A stretch of DNA of 64,000 bases from Amycolatopsis sp. cg9 (GCF_041346945.1 NZ_CP166850.1:9842501-9906500); one strand, 5' to 3'; numbered from the stretch's first letter, positions 17,640-27,470 are shown. Notes: generated from the sequence alone by a model not told the origin. Translations and numbers: made by a program.

Positions 17640-18878
17640 GTGACCACCGCCCGGCGGCCGCTGTGGCCGAGCCGCTCCGACGCCTGCTGGCTGTTCGTCG
17701 CCGCGTTCGCGTTCGCCGGCATGAACACGCTCTTCTTCGCGCTCGGCGACCGGACGACGGGAGCGCTCGGCCCGGCGGCCGGGCTGGTGCTGCAGGTGGT
17801 CTGCGACTTCACCCTGGTGCTGCTGTTCCGCTTCCCGGTGCCGGTGTGCGCCTTCGTCACCGCGGCGGCGTTCGCGATGCTCGCGTCCGACGTCTTCGCG
17901 CCCGGCCTGCTCGTGCCGCTCCACCCGCTCGCCCTGCTGACCGTCCCGACGATCGCCCCGGTGATCCTTTCGCAGGCGGCGCGGGTGCTGGACCGGCGGA
18001 CCGTGCTGTGGGTCGCCGGAGTCCTGGCCGTCGTGGCGTCGCGGCCGTGGACGCCGAACTGGGCGGTCACCCCGTTCGGGCTGCTCAGCACGGCGCTGCC
18101 GGCGCTGGTTTCCCTCTACTTCGAGGCGCGGCGCCAGCTGCTGCAGTCGCTGCGCGACCGCGCGGAACGGGCCGAGCGGGAGCAGCACCTGCTCGCCGAG
18201 CAGGCCCGCGCGGAGGAACGGCGGCGGCTCGCGGGCGAGATGCACGACGTCGTCACGCACCGGCTCAGCCTGATGGTGCTGCACGCCGGCGCGCTCGGCG
18301 TGACGTCGGCCGAGCCGGCGGTCCGGACGGCGGCGGAGGACATCCGCCGCGAGGGCGCCCAGGCGCTCGACGAGCTGCGCGAACTGGTCGGCGTCCTGCG
18401 CAACGGCACCGAAGTCGTGGGCGCGCGGACGCTCAGCCCGGCCGAGCCCGGCGACCCGGCGCGGCTGGTCGAGGAGTCCCGGTCGGTCGGGGTGGCGACG
18501 GTGCTGGTGGTGGCCGGCGACCCGGCGCGGGTGTCCCCGACCGTCGCGCGCACCGCGTACCGGCTGGTCCAGGAAGCGCTGACGAACGTGCGCAAGCACG
18601 CACCGGGCGCGTCGGCGACGGTGTCCCTGCGCTACCGCGACGACGGGCTGGACGTCTCGGTCGGCAACACGGCCGCGGTGCGCCCCCCGGACCCGGCGCT
18701 GGCCGGCAGCGGCTCCGGTGCCGGGCTGGCGGGCCTGCGGCAGCGCGTCGAGCTGGTCGGCGGCCGCTTCGACGCGGGCCCGGCACCCGGCGGCGGGTTC
18801 CGGGTCGGTGCGATACTGCCCGCTTACGTACCGACGGCGGAAGGCACGCACTGTGATCCCGGTGCTCGTGGTCGATGA
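17640..18878 (+). CDS. NarL-family sensor histidine kinase
   Basis: 412 residues from a GTG. About five transmembrane helices in residues 15-160 form an unrecognised sensor. The HisKA_3 box RRLAGEMHDVVTHRLSLMVLHAG carries the phospho-acceptor His202. The ATPase part has RLVQEALTNVRKHAPGA (N box) and GSGAGLAGLRQRVELVGG (G box). The 3' end overlaps the start of the response regulator by 26 bp, so the two are cotranslated. The signal is unknown. Confidence 0.95.
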   Translation: MTTARRPLWPSRSDACWLFVAAFAFAGMNTLFFALGDRTTGALGPAAGLVLQVVCDFTLVLLFRFPVPVCAFVTAAAFAMLASDVFAPGLLVPLHPLALLTVPTIAPVILSQAARVLDRRTVLWVAGVLAVVASRPWTPNWAVTPFGLLSTALPALVSLYFEARRQLLQSLRDRAERAEREQHLLAEQARAEERRRLAGEMHDVVTHRLSLMVLHAGALGVTSAEPAVRTAAEDIRREGAQALDELRELVGVLRNGTEVVGARTLSPAEPGDPARLVEESRSVGVATVLVVAGDPARVSPTVARTAYRLVQEALTNVRKHAPGASATVSLRYRDDGLDVSVGNTAAVRPPDPALAGSGSGAGLAGLRQRVELVGGRFDAGPAPGGGFRVGAILPAYVPTAEGTHCDPGARGR

Positions 18879-19503
18879 CGAGCCGATGGTGTGCGCGCAC
18901 CTGCGCACGATCCTGGGCTCGGCGGGCGACATCGACGTGGTGGCCCAGGCGGCCGACGGCGCCGAAGCCGTCGAGGCCGTGGTCCGGCACCGGCCCCGCG
19001 TGGTCCTGATGGACCTGCGGATGCCGGGCGTGGACGGCCTGACGGCGATCGCGCGCATCACGGCCATGCCGGACCCGCCGGCGGTGGTCGCGCTGACGAC
19101 GTTCGACGCGGACACGTATGTCATCCGGGCCCTGCGCGCGGGAGCGGCGGGCTTCCTGGTGAAGTCGACGCCGCCGGAGGACTTGATCGGCTTGGTCCGG
19201 GTGGCGGCGGACGGTCATACGGTGCTTTCGCCTTCGGCGGCGCGTCGCTTGGTGGCGCTGTCTTCGGACGGCCGCGAGCGCGGCGAGGACGCGCGCCGCC
19301 GGACTGCGGGTCTCACCGACCGCGAGCGCGATGTGCTGGCGTGCCTGGGCGAGGGACTGTCCAATGCGGACATCGCGGGGCGGCTGCACCTGGCTGAGGC
19401 GACGGTGAAGAGTTATGTGTCGCGGATGCTGGTGAAGCTGGAGTGCGCCAACCGGACGCAGGCTGGGTTGCTGGCCCACGAGGCAGGTTTGGTGGCTCGC
19501 TAG
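18853..19503 (+). CDS. NarL/FixJ-family response regulator
   Basis: 216 residues from a GTG with GGAAGG eight nt upstream, inside the end of the kinase gene. Receiver domain: VLVVDDEPMV (acidic pair), MDLRMPG with phospho-acceptor Asp54, ALTTFD and FLVKS. LuxR-type HTH: LTDRERDVLACLGEGLSNADIAGRLHLAEATVKSYVSRMLVKLECANRTQAG. Partner of the upstream kinase. It ends 4 bp inside the convergent M50 gene. Confidence 0.96.
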   Translation: MIPVLVVDDEPMVCAHLRTILGSAGDIDVVAQAADGAEAVEAVVRHRPRVVLMDLRMPGVDGLTAIARITAMPDPPAVVALTTFDADTYVIRALRAGAAGFLVKSTPPEDLIGLVRVAADGHTVLSPSAARRLVALSSDGRERGEDARRRTAGLTDRERDVLACLGEGLSNADIAGRLHLAEATVKSYVSRMLVKLECANRTQAGLLAHEAGLVAR

Positions 19504-20228
19504 GGCCACAGCATCGGGAAGGCGTGCCAGACCGCCCACCCGATCAGCGTGAACCAGGCGGCGATCCACACGAAGCTGGGGATCCCGGTCCGTTCGGCGA
19601 GCGACGAGGCATCGTCGTCCTGCCCGCGGAACCCGCCCCGGGCCCGGTTCGCGACGAGCGCGGCCAGCCCGCCGAGCTCACTCGTCAGCAGCAGCCACGC
19701 TTCGGCGTAAGCGACCCCGTTCTGCAGCCACACCGGCGCCCACCGCAGGGCGCAGAAGGCGACCGCCCCGACGGCGACGACCGCCACCAGGGTGATCGCG
19801 TCCCGGGTGACCAGCAGGATCAGCACCATCGCGGCGACGGTCAGGAACAGCACGGCGGGCGCGAGCCCGCGGTGCAGCAACGCCGCCGCACCGAGCCCGG
19901 CCAGCGGCGGCATCGCGTACCCGGAAGCGGTCGCCAGCACCCGGGCGAACGGCGAGGGGTTCCAATGCCAGGTACCCCCGGACTCGGCGCTGGTGATCTC
20001 GATGCGGAAGACGCCCCCGCCGGTCAGGATGCTCACCAGCGCGTGGCCGCCTTCGTGGAAGAGCGTTCCCAGCACGTTGACCCGGTTCAGGACCGTCCAC
20101 GTCCCGGTGGCCACGAGCACCGAGGAGGTGGCGGACACCGCGACGGCGAAGACGGCCGTCACCCCGACGAGCCCCCACCCGGGAGCCGGGACGGTCTCGT
20201 TGAGCACTGAGAACACGCCGGACGCCAT
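19500..20228 (-). CDS. M50-like membrane metallopeptidase
   Basis: 242 residues with about six transmembrane helices. The zinc motif HEGGH (HExxH) lies in NVLGTLFHEGGHALVSILTGGGVFRIEI, typical of the M50B-like proteins of actinomycetes. The second M50 motif (N-x2-P-x4-D-G) is not obvious, so proteolytic activity is inferred only from the first motif. The start ATG has GGGAGGGG upstream. Substrate and membrane-signalling role unknown. Confidence 0.82.
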   Translation of the reverse strand: MASGVFSVLNETVPAPGWGLVGVTAVFAVAVSATSSVLVATGTWTVLNRVNVLGTLFHEGGHALVSILTGGGVFRIEITSAESGGTWHWNPSPFARVLATASGYAMPPLAGLGAAALLHRGLAPAVLFLTVAAMVLILLVTRDAITLVAVVAVGAVAFCALRWAPVWLQNGVAYAEAWLLLTSELGGLAALVANRARGGFRGQDDDASSLAERTGIPSFVWIAAWFTLIGWAVWHAFPMLWP

Positions 20229-20269
20229 GGAACCCCTCCCCGGAGCCGTTTCCGCCCAGTTTCGCCGAT

Positions 20270-23200
20270 TCAGGAGCCGGGCGGGAGTCCGTTCGCGGAC
20301 TGTCCAGGAGCTGTCCGGTGAGCGCCGGCTCGTTCGCGATCGGCCTCCTCGAGACGGCTCTCGAAGACCGACATACCGTCCGGACCCGAGAGGACCGCTT
20401 GGTAGTCCGGCCCGAGGATCCGGGTGCAGATCGCTCCCAGGAGCCGGTATTCACGAGCGGCCTCGGCCTGCCGTCCCAGCTCGAGCAGAAGGGCTGCCCG
20501 CTTGACCCGGCAGACCACGGTGTCGCGGCTCGTGGGGCCGAGCACCTGCACCCGGATTTCGATCGCGGAGCGGAACTCCCGCTCGGCCTCCGCGAGCCAT
20601 CCCAGTTCACACAAGACGGCGATGAGCGCGTCCCGGCTCTTCAGCGCATCCGGGTGGTCCGGTCCCAGCACCCGCGAGCACACCTCGAGCTCGGCACGGT
20701 GTTCGCGCTCGGCTTCCTCCAGCCGACCAAGCTTGCCGACTACCTTTGCGAGGTGGTATCGGCTGGTCAACGTGCTGCGGTCTTCCGGACCGAGGACGCG
20801 ATCGCGAAGTTCGAGCACCGCACGGTGCTCCCGCTCGGCCTCCCTGAGGCGACCCAGCTCACCGAGGGCGATCGCCCGGTTGGCGCGGCTGGTCAGAGTG
20901 TCGGCGTGGTCCCGCCCGAGGACACGGGTCCGGGCGTCGAACAGCCTTCGGTAGTGCTCCTCGGCTTCCTCCGTCCGCCCCGAGTCGCGCAAGGTGGCTG
21001 CCAGCAGATCCCGTCGGAACAACGTGTCGTGGTGGTCCGGGCCCAGCACCCGGACGCAGGTGTCGAGCCCGGCACGAACCTCACGCTCTGCCTCTTCCAG
21101 CCGTCCCATGGCTCGGAGCGTGGTGGCGAGATCGGCGTGACAGCTCCGGGTGTACGGGTGGTCAGGACCGAGGAGCCGAGTGCGCACTTCGAGGACGACG
21201 CGGTGTTCCCGCTCGGCCTCGTCGAGCCGGTCGAGGTCGTGGAGCAGGGCCGCCCGGTTGTTGCGGGTGATCAGCGTGTCCGGGTGTTCCGCGCCGAGGA
21301 CGAGTACCCGCGCGTCGAGTACCGCGCGGTGCTCCTGCTCCGATTCTTCGAGACGTCCCAGGTGCATCAGTTCGAACGCGAGGTTGCTGCGGCTCGTGAG
21401 TGTGTCGGGGTGGTCTGCGCCGAGGACGCGGGCGGGTGTCGAGGACCGCGCGGTGTTCCTCCTCGGCCTCCTCATGCCGGCCCAGCAGGCACACTGCGAC
21501 CATGAGGTTGTTCCGGCTGGTCAACGTGTCGGGGTGGTCCGGGCCGAGAACCCGGCGGCGGGCCTCCAGCGTGATGCGACCCTCGTGTTCGGCCTCGTCC
21601 AGCCGCCCCAGCCGGCTCAACGGAAGCGCGAGGTTGCTACGGCTGGTCAGGGTCTCGGGGTGATCCGCGCCGAGCGTGCGCGTGCGGAGCTCGAGCACGG
21701 CGCGGTGCTCGCGTTCGGCCTCCTCCCAGCGGCCCGCTTGGTAGAGCATGCGCGCCAAGTGGTCGCGGTTGCCGAAGGTCTGGGGGTGGTCCTCGCCGAA
21801 CAAGTCGATCATCCCGTCGAGCGCGGCGCGATGCTCGTGTTCGGCCTCCAGTAGCTTTCCCTGCCGGTCGTGGACGAGAGCGAGGTTGCTTCGAACGGTC
21901 AGGGTGAGCCTGCTCTCGGGACCGGACAGTCGCAGCATCGCGTCGAGGGTGACGAGGTGTTCCCGCTCGGCCTCGTCGAACTTGCCCCGCGCGCAGAGCA
22001 GGCAGGCGAGGTTGTTGCGACTGCGCAGTGTGTCGAGGTGTTCGCCGCCGAGTGAACCGCTGCGGATCGCCAGCACAGCGCGGGCTTCTTTCTCGGCCTC
22101 GTCCCACAATCCCATCTCGTGGAGCGCGCTGGCCAGCGCTGCGCGGCTCACCAAGGTGTAGGGGTGGTCGGCCCCGTGGTCGCTCGTCAGCCGTTGCGCG
22201 GCCCGCGAAAGTGCATCGAGTGCCAGAGCGTAGTGCCCCTGCGTGGTGCACTTGGCTCCGATGGCCATCGCTTCGGCACCGTCGGCGGTGTCGAGCGCTG
22301 CTCGCAGTGTGAACTCCGGGACGTACCCTTCCGGACCGCCGATGCGCTGCGCGGCATCCACCAGGTAGTCGAACACGTCGTAGCCGGCCTTGGCCGAGCC
22401 CGTCATCAGCGAGGTGGTCGCCCGGCGAGCGCCCAGCGCCCACGTCCAGGCATCGCCCAACGACTCGGGTCGAAGTCGATCACCCCCTCGCCGGCGCAGG
22501 TGTTCATCCGCCAGTTCCTCCACCAGCCGCCCGGACAGCGGCGGCTCGAGGCCCGCGCGGCGCGCATCGACCGCGGCGGTCACCAGAGCCGCCCCGCGAG
22601 GGTGGGCTCCGACGTCCCACCCGTTGTGCCAGGCACGCAACAGTTCCGGGCCGGCGGCGAGGTACTCGGCGAGCCCGTATTCGCCGCCGTGGCCGATCGC
22701 CTCGGCGATGCGCCGATCCCACACACGATCCGCGGCGCGCTCACTTTCGGCCCTGCTCAGGAAGCGCTCGACGCGGACCTCGTCGTCGACCAGGGCCAGC
22801 GCCTCTCGCGCCGTGCGGAACATGTCTCGGGTCGCTTCGTCGAGGCCCGCCTGTTCGGCGAACCGAGCTCGCTCCGACGCCCGGATCGTGCCCACGACCA
22901 CGGTGTGCCGCGGTCCGGACAGCAAGCGGCTCAGCAACTCACGAGTGACACCCGCCGGTCCCAGGTAGTGCTCCAGATCGTTCAACCAGATCACGCAGTT
23001 CCCAGCCCGCATCGCCCGATCGAGCGCGGGCTTCACCGCGGCGCGGTCTTTGGGAGCCACCAGCACGTGCTCGGGAACCGTGGCCGCGATCGCTTCGAAC
23101 GCGGTGCGCGTCTTCCCCGCCGTCGAGTCACCGACGAGCAGCACGAAGCCACCTCGCGCGATCCGGGCTCGCACTCGCTCGTCGACGTCTCGCGGTACGT

Positions 23201-23582
23201 ACACCGGCATCATCTCCGCCGGCCCCTGCTGGTCGGCGGAATCGAGCTGGGCAGCCGGGTGCACCCCGAGGCGGCGCGGGTCGTCGACCTCCCGCACCTT
23301 CGGGAGACTTCCGCGCGCAGTCACCAAACACCCGTCGACGACGGCCAGGTCGCCTTCGTCACGGCGGGAAACGAGACGGCGCAGCCGCTCGGCGATGATC
23401 TTGCCGAACGGCGTCACGAGGGCCGCCACCGCCGCCGCGCCGCCCACCCACCAGGAGCCCTTGACCCCGGCCGCGCCCAGCACGGCCGGAACGGCGATCA
23501 CCGCGGTCGCGGCGATCAGCGCGAACACCACCCAGCCCCAGCGGCCCCACCTCTGCACCCGCACCAAATGCCCCGCTATCAC
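20270..23582 (-). pseudogene. STAND-like P-loop protein with about 14 kinesin-light-chain-type TPRs, interrupted by a frameshift
   Basis: Reading from 23582: two transmembrane helices (VVFALIAATAVIAVPAVLGA; WWVGGAAAVAALVTPFG), a P-loop GDSTAGKT and Walker B-like CVIWLNDLEHYL, then TPRs of the pattern LGRLDEAEREHRAVLE..RVLGPDHPDTLTSRNNLA. Six repeats lie in the first frame. At about 21433-21440 the frame changes after HRAVLDTR: one base stands where one codon is expected, equal to a 2-bp deletion. Eight further repeats continue in another frame to the stop at 20270. Without the shift the protein would be about 1,100 residues. It may be a true pseudogene, a phase-variable gene or an assembly error. 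Proteins of this design act as signal-sensing NTPases. The exact start (GTG 23582 or GTG 23564) is uncertain. Confidence 0.8.
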
Positions 23583-23624
23583 TCACGGCTTCGTGGAATC
23601 CGGCAGTCTCCGGCCCGGGGTGAC

Positions 23625-23999
23625 CTACGCCGACGCCGGGGTGTGCTCCGCGTCGTACGCCTCACGCGCGTCCTGCACCGACGACATGTGCACCCTCGCC
23701 CACCGGTCCAGCATCTCCAGCGGCTCCGACAGGTTCCGCCCCAGCGGGGTCAGCTCGTACTCCACCTTCGGCGGGATCGTCGCGTACGCCGTGCGGGTGA
23801 GGATGCCGTCGCGGACCAGGCTGCGCAGCGTCTGCGTCAGGACCTTCTGCGAGATCCCGTCCACGCGGCGGCCGATCTCCGTGAAGCGGAGGGGGCCGTC
23901 CTTCAGTGCGCCCACGATCAGCACGGTCCACTGGTCGCCGATGCGGTCGAGCAGCTGGCGGGTCGGGCAGTTGCGGTCGTACGGGTCGGGCTGCCACAC
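23625..23999 (-). CDS. HxlR family transcriptional regulator
   Basis: 124 residues from the GTG giving (M)WQPDPYDRNCPTRQLLDRIGDQWTVLIVGAL, which has GAGGAG seven nt upstream; a GTG five codons earlier lacks proper spacing. The HxlR winged helix is complete: GDQWTVLIVGALKDGPLRFTEIGRRVDGISQKVLTQTLRSLVRDGILTR, then PPKVEYELTPLGRNL. The single Cys near the N-terminus (NCPTRQ) is the position often used for redox or electrophile sensing in this family. A dyad at 24014-24026 just upstream is the likely autoregulatory site. Confidence 0.93.
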   Translation of the reverse strand: MWQPDPYDRNCPTRQLLDRIGDQWTVLIVGALKDGPLRFTEIGRRVDGISQKVLTQTLRSLVRDGILTRTAYATIPPKVEYELTPLGRNLSEPLEMLDRWARVHMSSVQDAREAYDAEHTPASA

Positions 24000-24011
24000 G
24001 GCGCGTCTCCT

Positions 24012-24030
24012 CACTCTCCTGGAGAGAGTA
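24012..24030. promoter_or_regulatory. Dyad upstream of hxlR
   Basis: CTCTCC-T-GGAGAG (24014-24026) is a perfect 6-bp dyad, flanked by CA on one side and AGTAAC on the other. It lies just upstream of the hxlR ribosome-binding site, in the short gap after the tetR gene. A candidate HxlR operator. Confidence 0.5.
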
Positions 24031-24039
24031 ACACGCGTT

Positions 24040-24672
24040 TCAGCTGGTGGGAGCCATCAGCGCGGTGAACAGGATCCGCAGGTGGTGGCGCGCGCGGTCC
24101 CAGCGGGCTTCCAGCTCCTCCTGGTCGCGAGTGGCCCAGCTGGCGATGAGGATGCCGCGCACGACGTCCATCGCCGTGTACACCGCGTGCAGGAATTCGT
24201 GGTGCTCGGCGTGCTCCGGCAGCAGCGCCGTGCCGAACTCGACCAGGCTGGACGTCGCGATCGGCTCGACCACCGCCATCTGGCGGCGCAGGTCGGGGTC
24301 CGTGCGCGAAGCGACCCACAGCTCCACCGTCGCCGAAAAGACCGGGCCCTGGTGCATCTCCCACATCAGCTGCAGCGCGTCGCCGACCGGGTCGGTGGAC
24401 GCGCGGAGCCGGTCGAGCTCGGCCATCGCGACCTCGGTGCGCTTGGCCGCCAGGTGCCGGATCGCCGACGTCACCAGGTCGGCCTTCGTCGGGAAGTGGT
24501 GCACCTGCGCGCCGCGCGTGACGCCGGCGCGGTCGGCGACGCGGGTGGTCGTCGTGCCCGCGTAGCCGTACTCGACGAGGCAGTCGATCGTCGCGTCCAG
24601 CAGCCGGACGCGCATCGCCGCGCTGCGCTCTTCCTGCGTACGGCCGGTCGATCCCCGTCGTGGCGCTGACAT
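24040..24672 (-). CDS. TetR family transcriptional regulator
   Basis: 210 residues. HTH: RVRLLDATIDCLVEYGYAGTTTTRVADRAGVTRGAQVHHFPTKADLV (residues about 21-68), which is close to the consensus. The ligand domain includes ALQLMWEMHQGPVFSATVELWVASRTDPDLR and EHAEHHEFLHAVYTAMDVVRG. It follows the SRPBCC gene by 9 bp on the same strand, so the two are probably cotranscribed. Confidence 0.92.
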   Translation of the reverse strand: MSAPRRGSTGRTQEERSAAMRVRLLDATIDCLVEYGYAGTTTTRVADRAGVTRGAQVHHFPTKADLVTSAIRHLAAKRTEVAMAELDRLRASTDPVGDALQLMWEMHQGPVFSATVELWVASRTDPDLRRQMAVVEPIATSSLVEFGTALLPEHAEHHEFLHAVYTAMDVVRGILIASWATRDQEELEARWDRARHHLRILFTALMAPTS

Positions 24673-24681
24673 GCGCCCACC

Positions 24682-25116
24682 TTATGGGGCCACCGGCGCC
24701 GCCTCGACCAGCCCCGCCACGACCCGCCCGAGGAAGCGCCCGAGGAACCGCCGGTAGAACCAGCCGGTGCCGGGGATCTTCGCCGTGAACGTCGAGTGCC
24801 AGTGGACCTCGGTGCCGCCGTCGCGCGGGGAAAGGTCGACGTAGGCGACGTAGTCCCGCAGCGGCAGGCCGTGCTCCAGCGCGTAGCCGAACCGGCGGCC
24901 CGGCTCCAGCGCGACGATCTTCTCGTACGACTTGATGCCGCCGGTCCGGAACAGCCGGATCGCGCCGAGCCCTTCCGGCTCCCCTTCACCCGCGCGGACC
25001 AGCTCGAACGAGCCCAGCGGCGACCACTCCGGCCAGCTCGCGCCGTCACGGAGGAGCGCGTACACGGCGTCGGGCGGAGCGGACGTCCGGCCGCGCACGG
25101 AAATTCTTTGTACCAT
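24682..25116 (-). CDS. SRPBCC (START-like) family protein
   Basis: 144 residues starting MVQRISVRGRTSAPPDAVYALLRD, the first strand and helix of the polyketide_cyc2/SRPBCC fold. ASWPEWSPLGSFELV, FRTGGIKSYEKIVALEPGRRFGYALEHG and VDLSPRDGGTEVHWHSTFTAKIPGTGWFY follow. The fold forms a deep hydrophobic pocket; the ligand or enzymatic role is unknown. Its start codon lies only 23 bp from that of the divergent tetR gene and inside one of two operators, so repression by that TetR is very likely. Confidence 0.88.
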   Translation of the reverse strand: MVQRISVRGRTSAPPDAVYALLRDGASWPEWSPLGSFELVRAGEGEPEGLGAIRLFRTGGIKSYEKIVALEPGRRFGYALEHGLPLRDYVAYVDLSPRDGGTEVHWHSTFTAKIPGTGWFYRRFLGRFLGRVVAGLVEAAPVAP

Positions 25117-25139
25117 TTGGTACGTGTACCATCTGGTAC
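25110..25139. promoter_or_regulatory. Tandem TetR-type operators overlapping two divergent start codons
   Basis: GTACCATTTGGTAC (25110-25123) and GTACCATCTGGTAC (25126-25139) share the dyad GTACCA-NN-TGGTAC and are spaced 16 bp apart. The first overlaps the ATG of the SRPBCC gene and the second ends one base before the ATG of tetR. TACCAT (25127-25132) is also placed like a -10 element for a leaderless tetR message. Confidence 0.8.
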
Positions 25140-25673
25140 ATGATCGAGGCAAGCCCGCGCGACCGGCTCCTGGCCGCGGCGATCGACCACATCGCCCACC
25201 ACGGCGGGGCGGGCAAGAGCCTGCGGGCGCTGGCGGCCGGCCTCGGCACCAGCCACCGCATGCTGATCTACCACTTCGGCTCGAAGGAAGGCCTGCTCAC
25301 GGCGGTCGCCCGCGAAGTCGAAGCCCGGCAGCGCGCCGCACTCGCCGACCTCGACCCGGCGGAGTTCTGGCAGCGACTCACCGACGACGACCTGCGCGCC
25401 AACGAGAAGCTCTTCTTCCAGCTCTACGGCCAGGCCCTCGGCGGCACCCCGGGCACCACCGGGCTCCTCGACGGCGTCATCGACGACTGGCTCGGCCCGA
25501 TCGAAGCGCTGCTCGCGCAGTACGGCGTCCCCGAAGCCGACCGCGCGGCCCACGCCCGGCTCGGCCTCGCCGTCGCGCGCGGGCTGCTGCTCGACCTCGT
25601 GACGACCGGCGACCGCGCCGCCGTCGACGCGGCGATGGAACGGTTCCTGGCCATGCACGAAGGACTCCCGTGA
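25140..25673 (+). CDS. TetR family transcriptional regulator (divergent from SRPBCC gene)
   Basis: 177 residues. HTH region PRDRLLAAAIDHIAHHGGAGKSLRALAAGLGTSHRMLIYHFGSKEGLLTAV. The C-terminal part (LFFQLYGQALGGTPGTTGLLDGVIDDWLGPIEALL) belongs to the TetR_C type seen near small transport and resistance genes. It has no ribosome-binding site and its ATG follows an operator directly, so it is probably leaderless and autoregulated. Its stop is 10 bp before the S15 hydrolase start, which may be cotranscribed. Confidence 0.92.
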   Translation: MIEASPRDRLLAAAIDHIAHHGGAGKSLRALAAGLGTSHRMLIYHFGSKEGLLTAVAREVEARQRAALADLDPAEFWQRLTDDDLRANEKLFFQLYGQALGGTPGTTGLLDGVIDDWLGPIEALLAQYGVPEADRAAHARLGLAVARGLLLDLVTTGDRAAVDAAMERFLAMHEGLP

Positions 25674-25683
25674 TACTGGCGCG

Positions 25684-27408
25684 ATGCGCTTGCTGCTGGG
25701 GATGTCCGCCGCACTGCTCACGATGACCGGGCTGACACCCGTGGCGGGGGCGGCCGAAAGCCCGCCCGTCCGCGAGACGGCGTGGGTCGAAACCGGCACC
25801 GACCACGACCACGACGGCAAGATCGACCGCGTCGCCGCCGACATCGCCCGGCCGGCGACCGACGGCCGCGTCCCGGTGATCCTCGACGTCAGCCCGTACT
25901 ACGCCTGCTGCGGCCGCGGCAACGAGTCGCAGAAGAAGACCTACGAACCGGACGGCGGCCCGAAGCAGTTCCCGCTCTTCTACGACAACTACTTCGTCCC
26001 GCGCGGCTACGCGGTGGTGCTCGCCGACGTCGGCGGGACGAACCGCTCGTCGGGGTGCTTCGACGACGTCGCGAGCGGCAACGCCGTCGTGAACTGGCTC
26101 AACGGCCGCGCGAAGGCCTTCGACGCCCCCGAAGGCGGCCGCCCGGTGACGGCGGGCTGGGCCACCGGGGACGTCGGCGCGATCGGCAAGTCCCAGGACG
26201 GCGCCACCGCGATCGGCATGGCCGCCTCCGGCATCGAGGGGCTGAAGACCGTGGTGCCGATCGAGGGCGTCGCCGACAACTACGCCCAGCTCGTGGCCAA
26301 CGGCGCGCCGCTGGCCACGCCGGAGCACACCGGCTCGTCGTTCACCTACAACGAGCGCGCGGCCGGGCTGTGCCAGCCGTTCGAAGCGGACCTCAAGGCG
26401 CGGATGGGCACGAACGGCGACTACAACGCCTACTGGCGCAGCGTGAACTACGTGCCGGAACCCGGCCGCGCGAGCGTGCTCGTCGCGCAGGGGTTCGGGG
26501 ACAGCGTCGTGGGGCCGAACCAGTTCGCCGCCTACTGGGACGCGCTCGGCCGCGCCGGGGTCCCGCGCAAGGCGTGGCTGAGCCAGGCCGGGCACGTCGA
26601 CCCGTTCGACCTGCAGCGCTCCCAGTGGGTGGCGACGCTGGGCCGCTGGTTCGACCGCTGGCTGAAGGGCGTCCGCAACGGCGTCGAGCACGAGCCCGCC
26701 GTCCACCTCGAGACCACGCCGGACCACTGGACCGACGTCCGGAGCTGGCCGCCCGCGACGGCGCCGCTGACGGTGCGCCCGTCGGCCGGCGGCACGCTCG
26801 GGCTCCGCGGCTCGGGCACGGCCACGGTCGCCGACGACCCCGCCGTGGGCCGCGAGGCGTGGGCGGCCGGGGTCTCGGCCGCGCGGTTCACCGGCGCTCC
26901 CGTGCCCGCCGCGGTGCGGATCGCCGGGTCGCCGTCGGTGACGATCACGGCGTCGTCCGACAAGACCGCCGCGCGGCTCGGCGTCGCGCTCGTCGATTAC
27001 GGCCCGGCCGACGTGCGCAACACCGCGAACTACGGCAGCGGGACCAAGAACCTGACGACGACGTCGTGCTGGGGCGAGAGCCGGCCCGGCGATTCCGCGT
27101 GCTTCCTCGACACGGCCACCGACCTGGTGCGCGCCGACCACCGGATCGTCGCCGCGGGCTGGGCGGACCTGGGGCACCACGCGTCGCTGCGCCACGGAGA
27201 GCCGCTCGTGCCGGGCCGGGCATACACCATGACGTTCACCCTCAGCGCGCTCGACCACGTCCTCCCGGCCGGGCACCGGCTCGGCCTGCTCCTCGGCGGC
27301 ACCGACGGGCAGCTCTTCGACCCGGCGCTGCCGGTGCTGGGCGACACGCTGACGTTCGACCTCGCGCGGACGTCGGTCACCCTCGGCCTTACAAAGCCCG
27401 AACACTAG
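25684..27408 (+). CDS. Secreted CocE/NonD (S15 X-Pro dipeptidyl-peptidase family) hydrolase
   Basis: 574 residues. Signal peptide MRLLLGMSAALLTMTGLTPVAGAAES. The alpha/beta hydrolase domain runs from VLDVSPYYACCG through YVPRGYAVVLADVGGTNRSSGC to the nucleophile region GAIGKSQDGATAIG, with Ser170 in G-K-S-Q-D-G. KAWLSQAGHVDPF carries the likely catalytic His. A C-terminal beta-jelly-roll of the PepX_C type follows (LGVALVDYGPADVRN, SFRLGLLLGG-like LGLLLGGTDGQLFDP). Exported; may cleave proline-containing peptides or esters. Confidence 0.9.
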   Translation: MRLLLGMSAALLTMTGLTPVAGAAESPPVRETAWVETGTDHDHDGKIDRVAADIARPATDGRVPVILDVSPYYACCGRGNESQKKTYEPDGGPKQFPLFYDNYFVPRGYAVVLADVGGTNRSSGCFDDVASGNAVVNWLNGRAKAFDAPEGGRPVTAGWATGDVGAIGKSQDGATAIGMAASGIEGLKTVVPIEGVADNYAQLVANGAPLATPEHTGSSFTYNERAAGLCQPFEADLKARMGTNGDYNAYWRSVNYVPEPGRASVLVAQGFGDSVVGPNQFAAYWDALGRAGVPRKAWLSQAGHVDPFDLQRSQWVATLGRWFDRWLKGVRNGVEHEPAVHLETTPDHWTDVRSWPPATAPLTVRPSAGGTLGLRGSGTATVADDPAVGREAWAAGVSAARFTGAPVPAAVRIAGSPSVTITASSDKTAARLGVALVDYGPADVRNTANYGSGTKNLTTTSCWGESRPGDSACFLDTATDLVRADHRIVAAGWADLGHHASLRHGEPLVPGRAYTMTFTLSALDHVLPAGHRLGLLLGGTDGQLFDPALPVLGDTLTFDLARTSVTLGLTKPEH

Positions 27409-27470
27409 GCGGACGCCCTCCGAACACCGCCGCGCGAAAGTTCTCCTCGTACCCGACACGAGGAGAAACG

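Noticed and set aside
16788..19124. A 778-codon minus-strand open frame across the glycosyltransferase and the two-component genes
   Set aside because: It is out of phase with the real glycosyltransferase gene and antisense to the kinase and regulator; its translation is Arg/Ala/Gly-rich and family-less.
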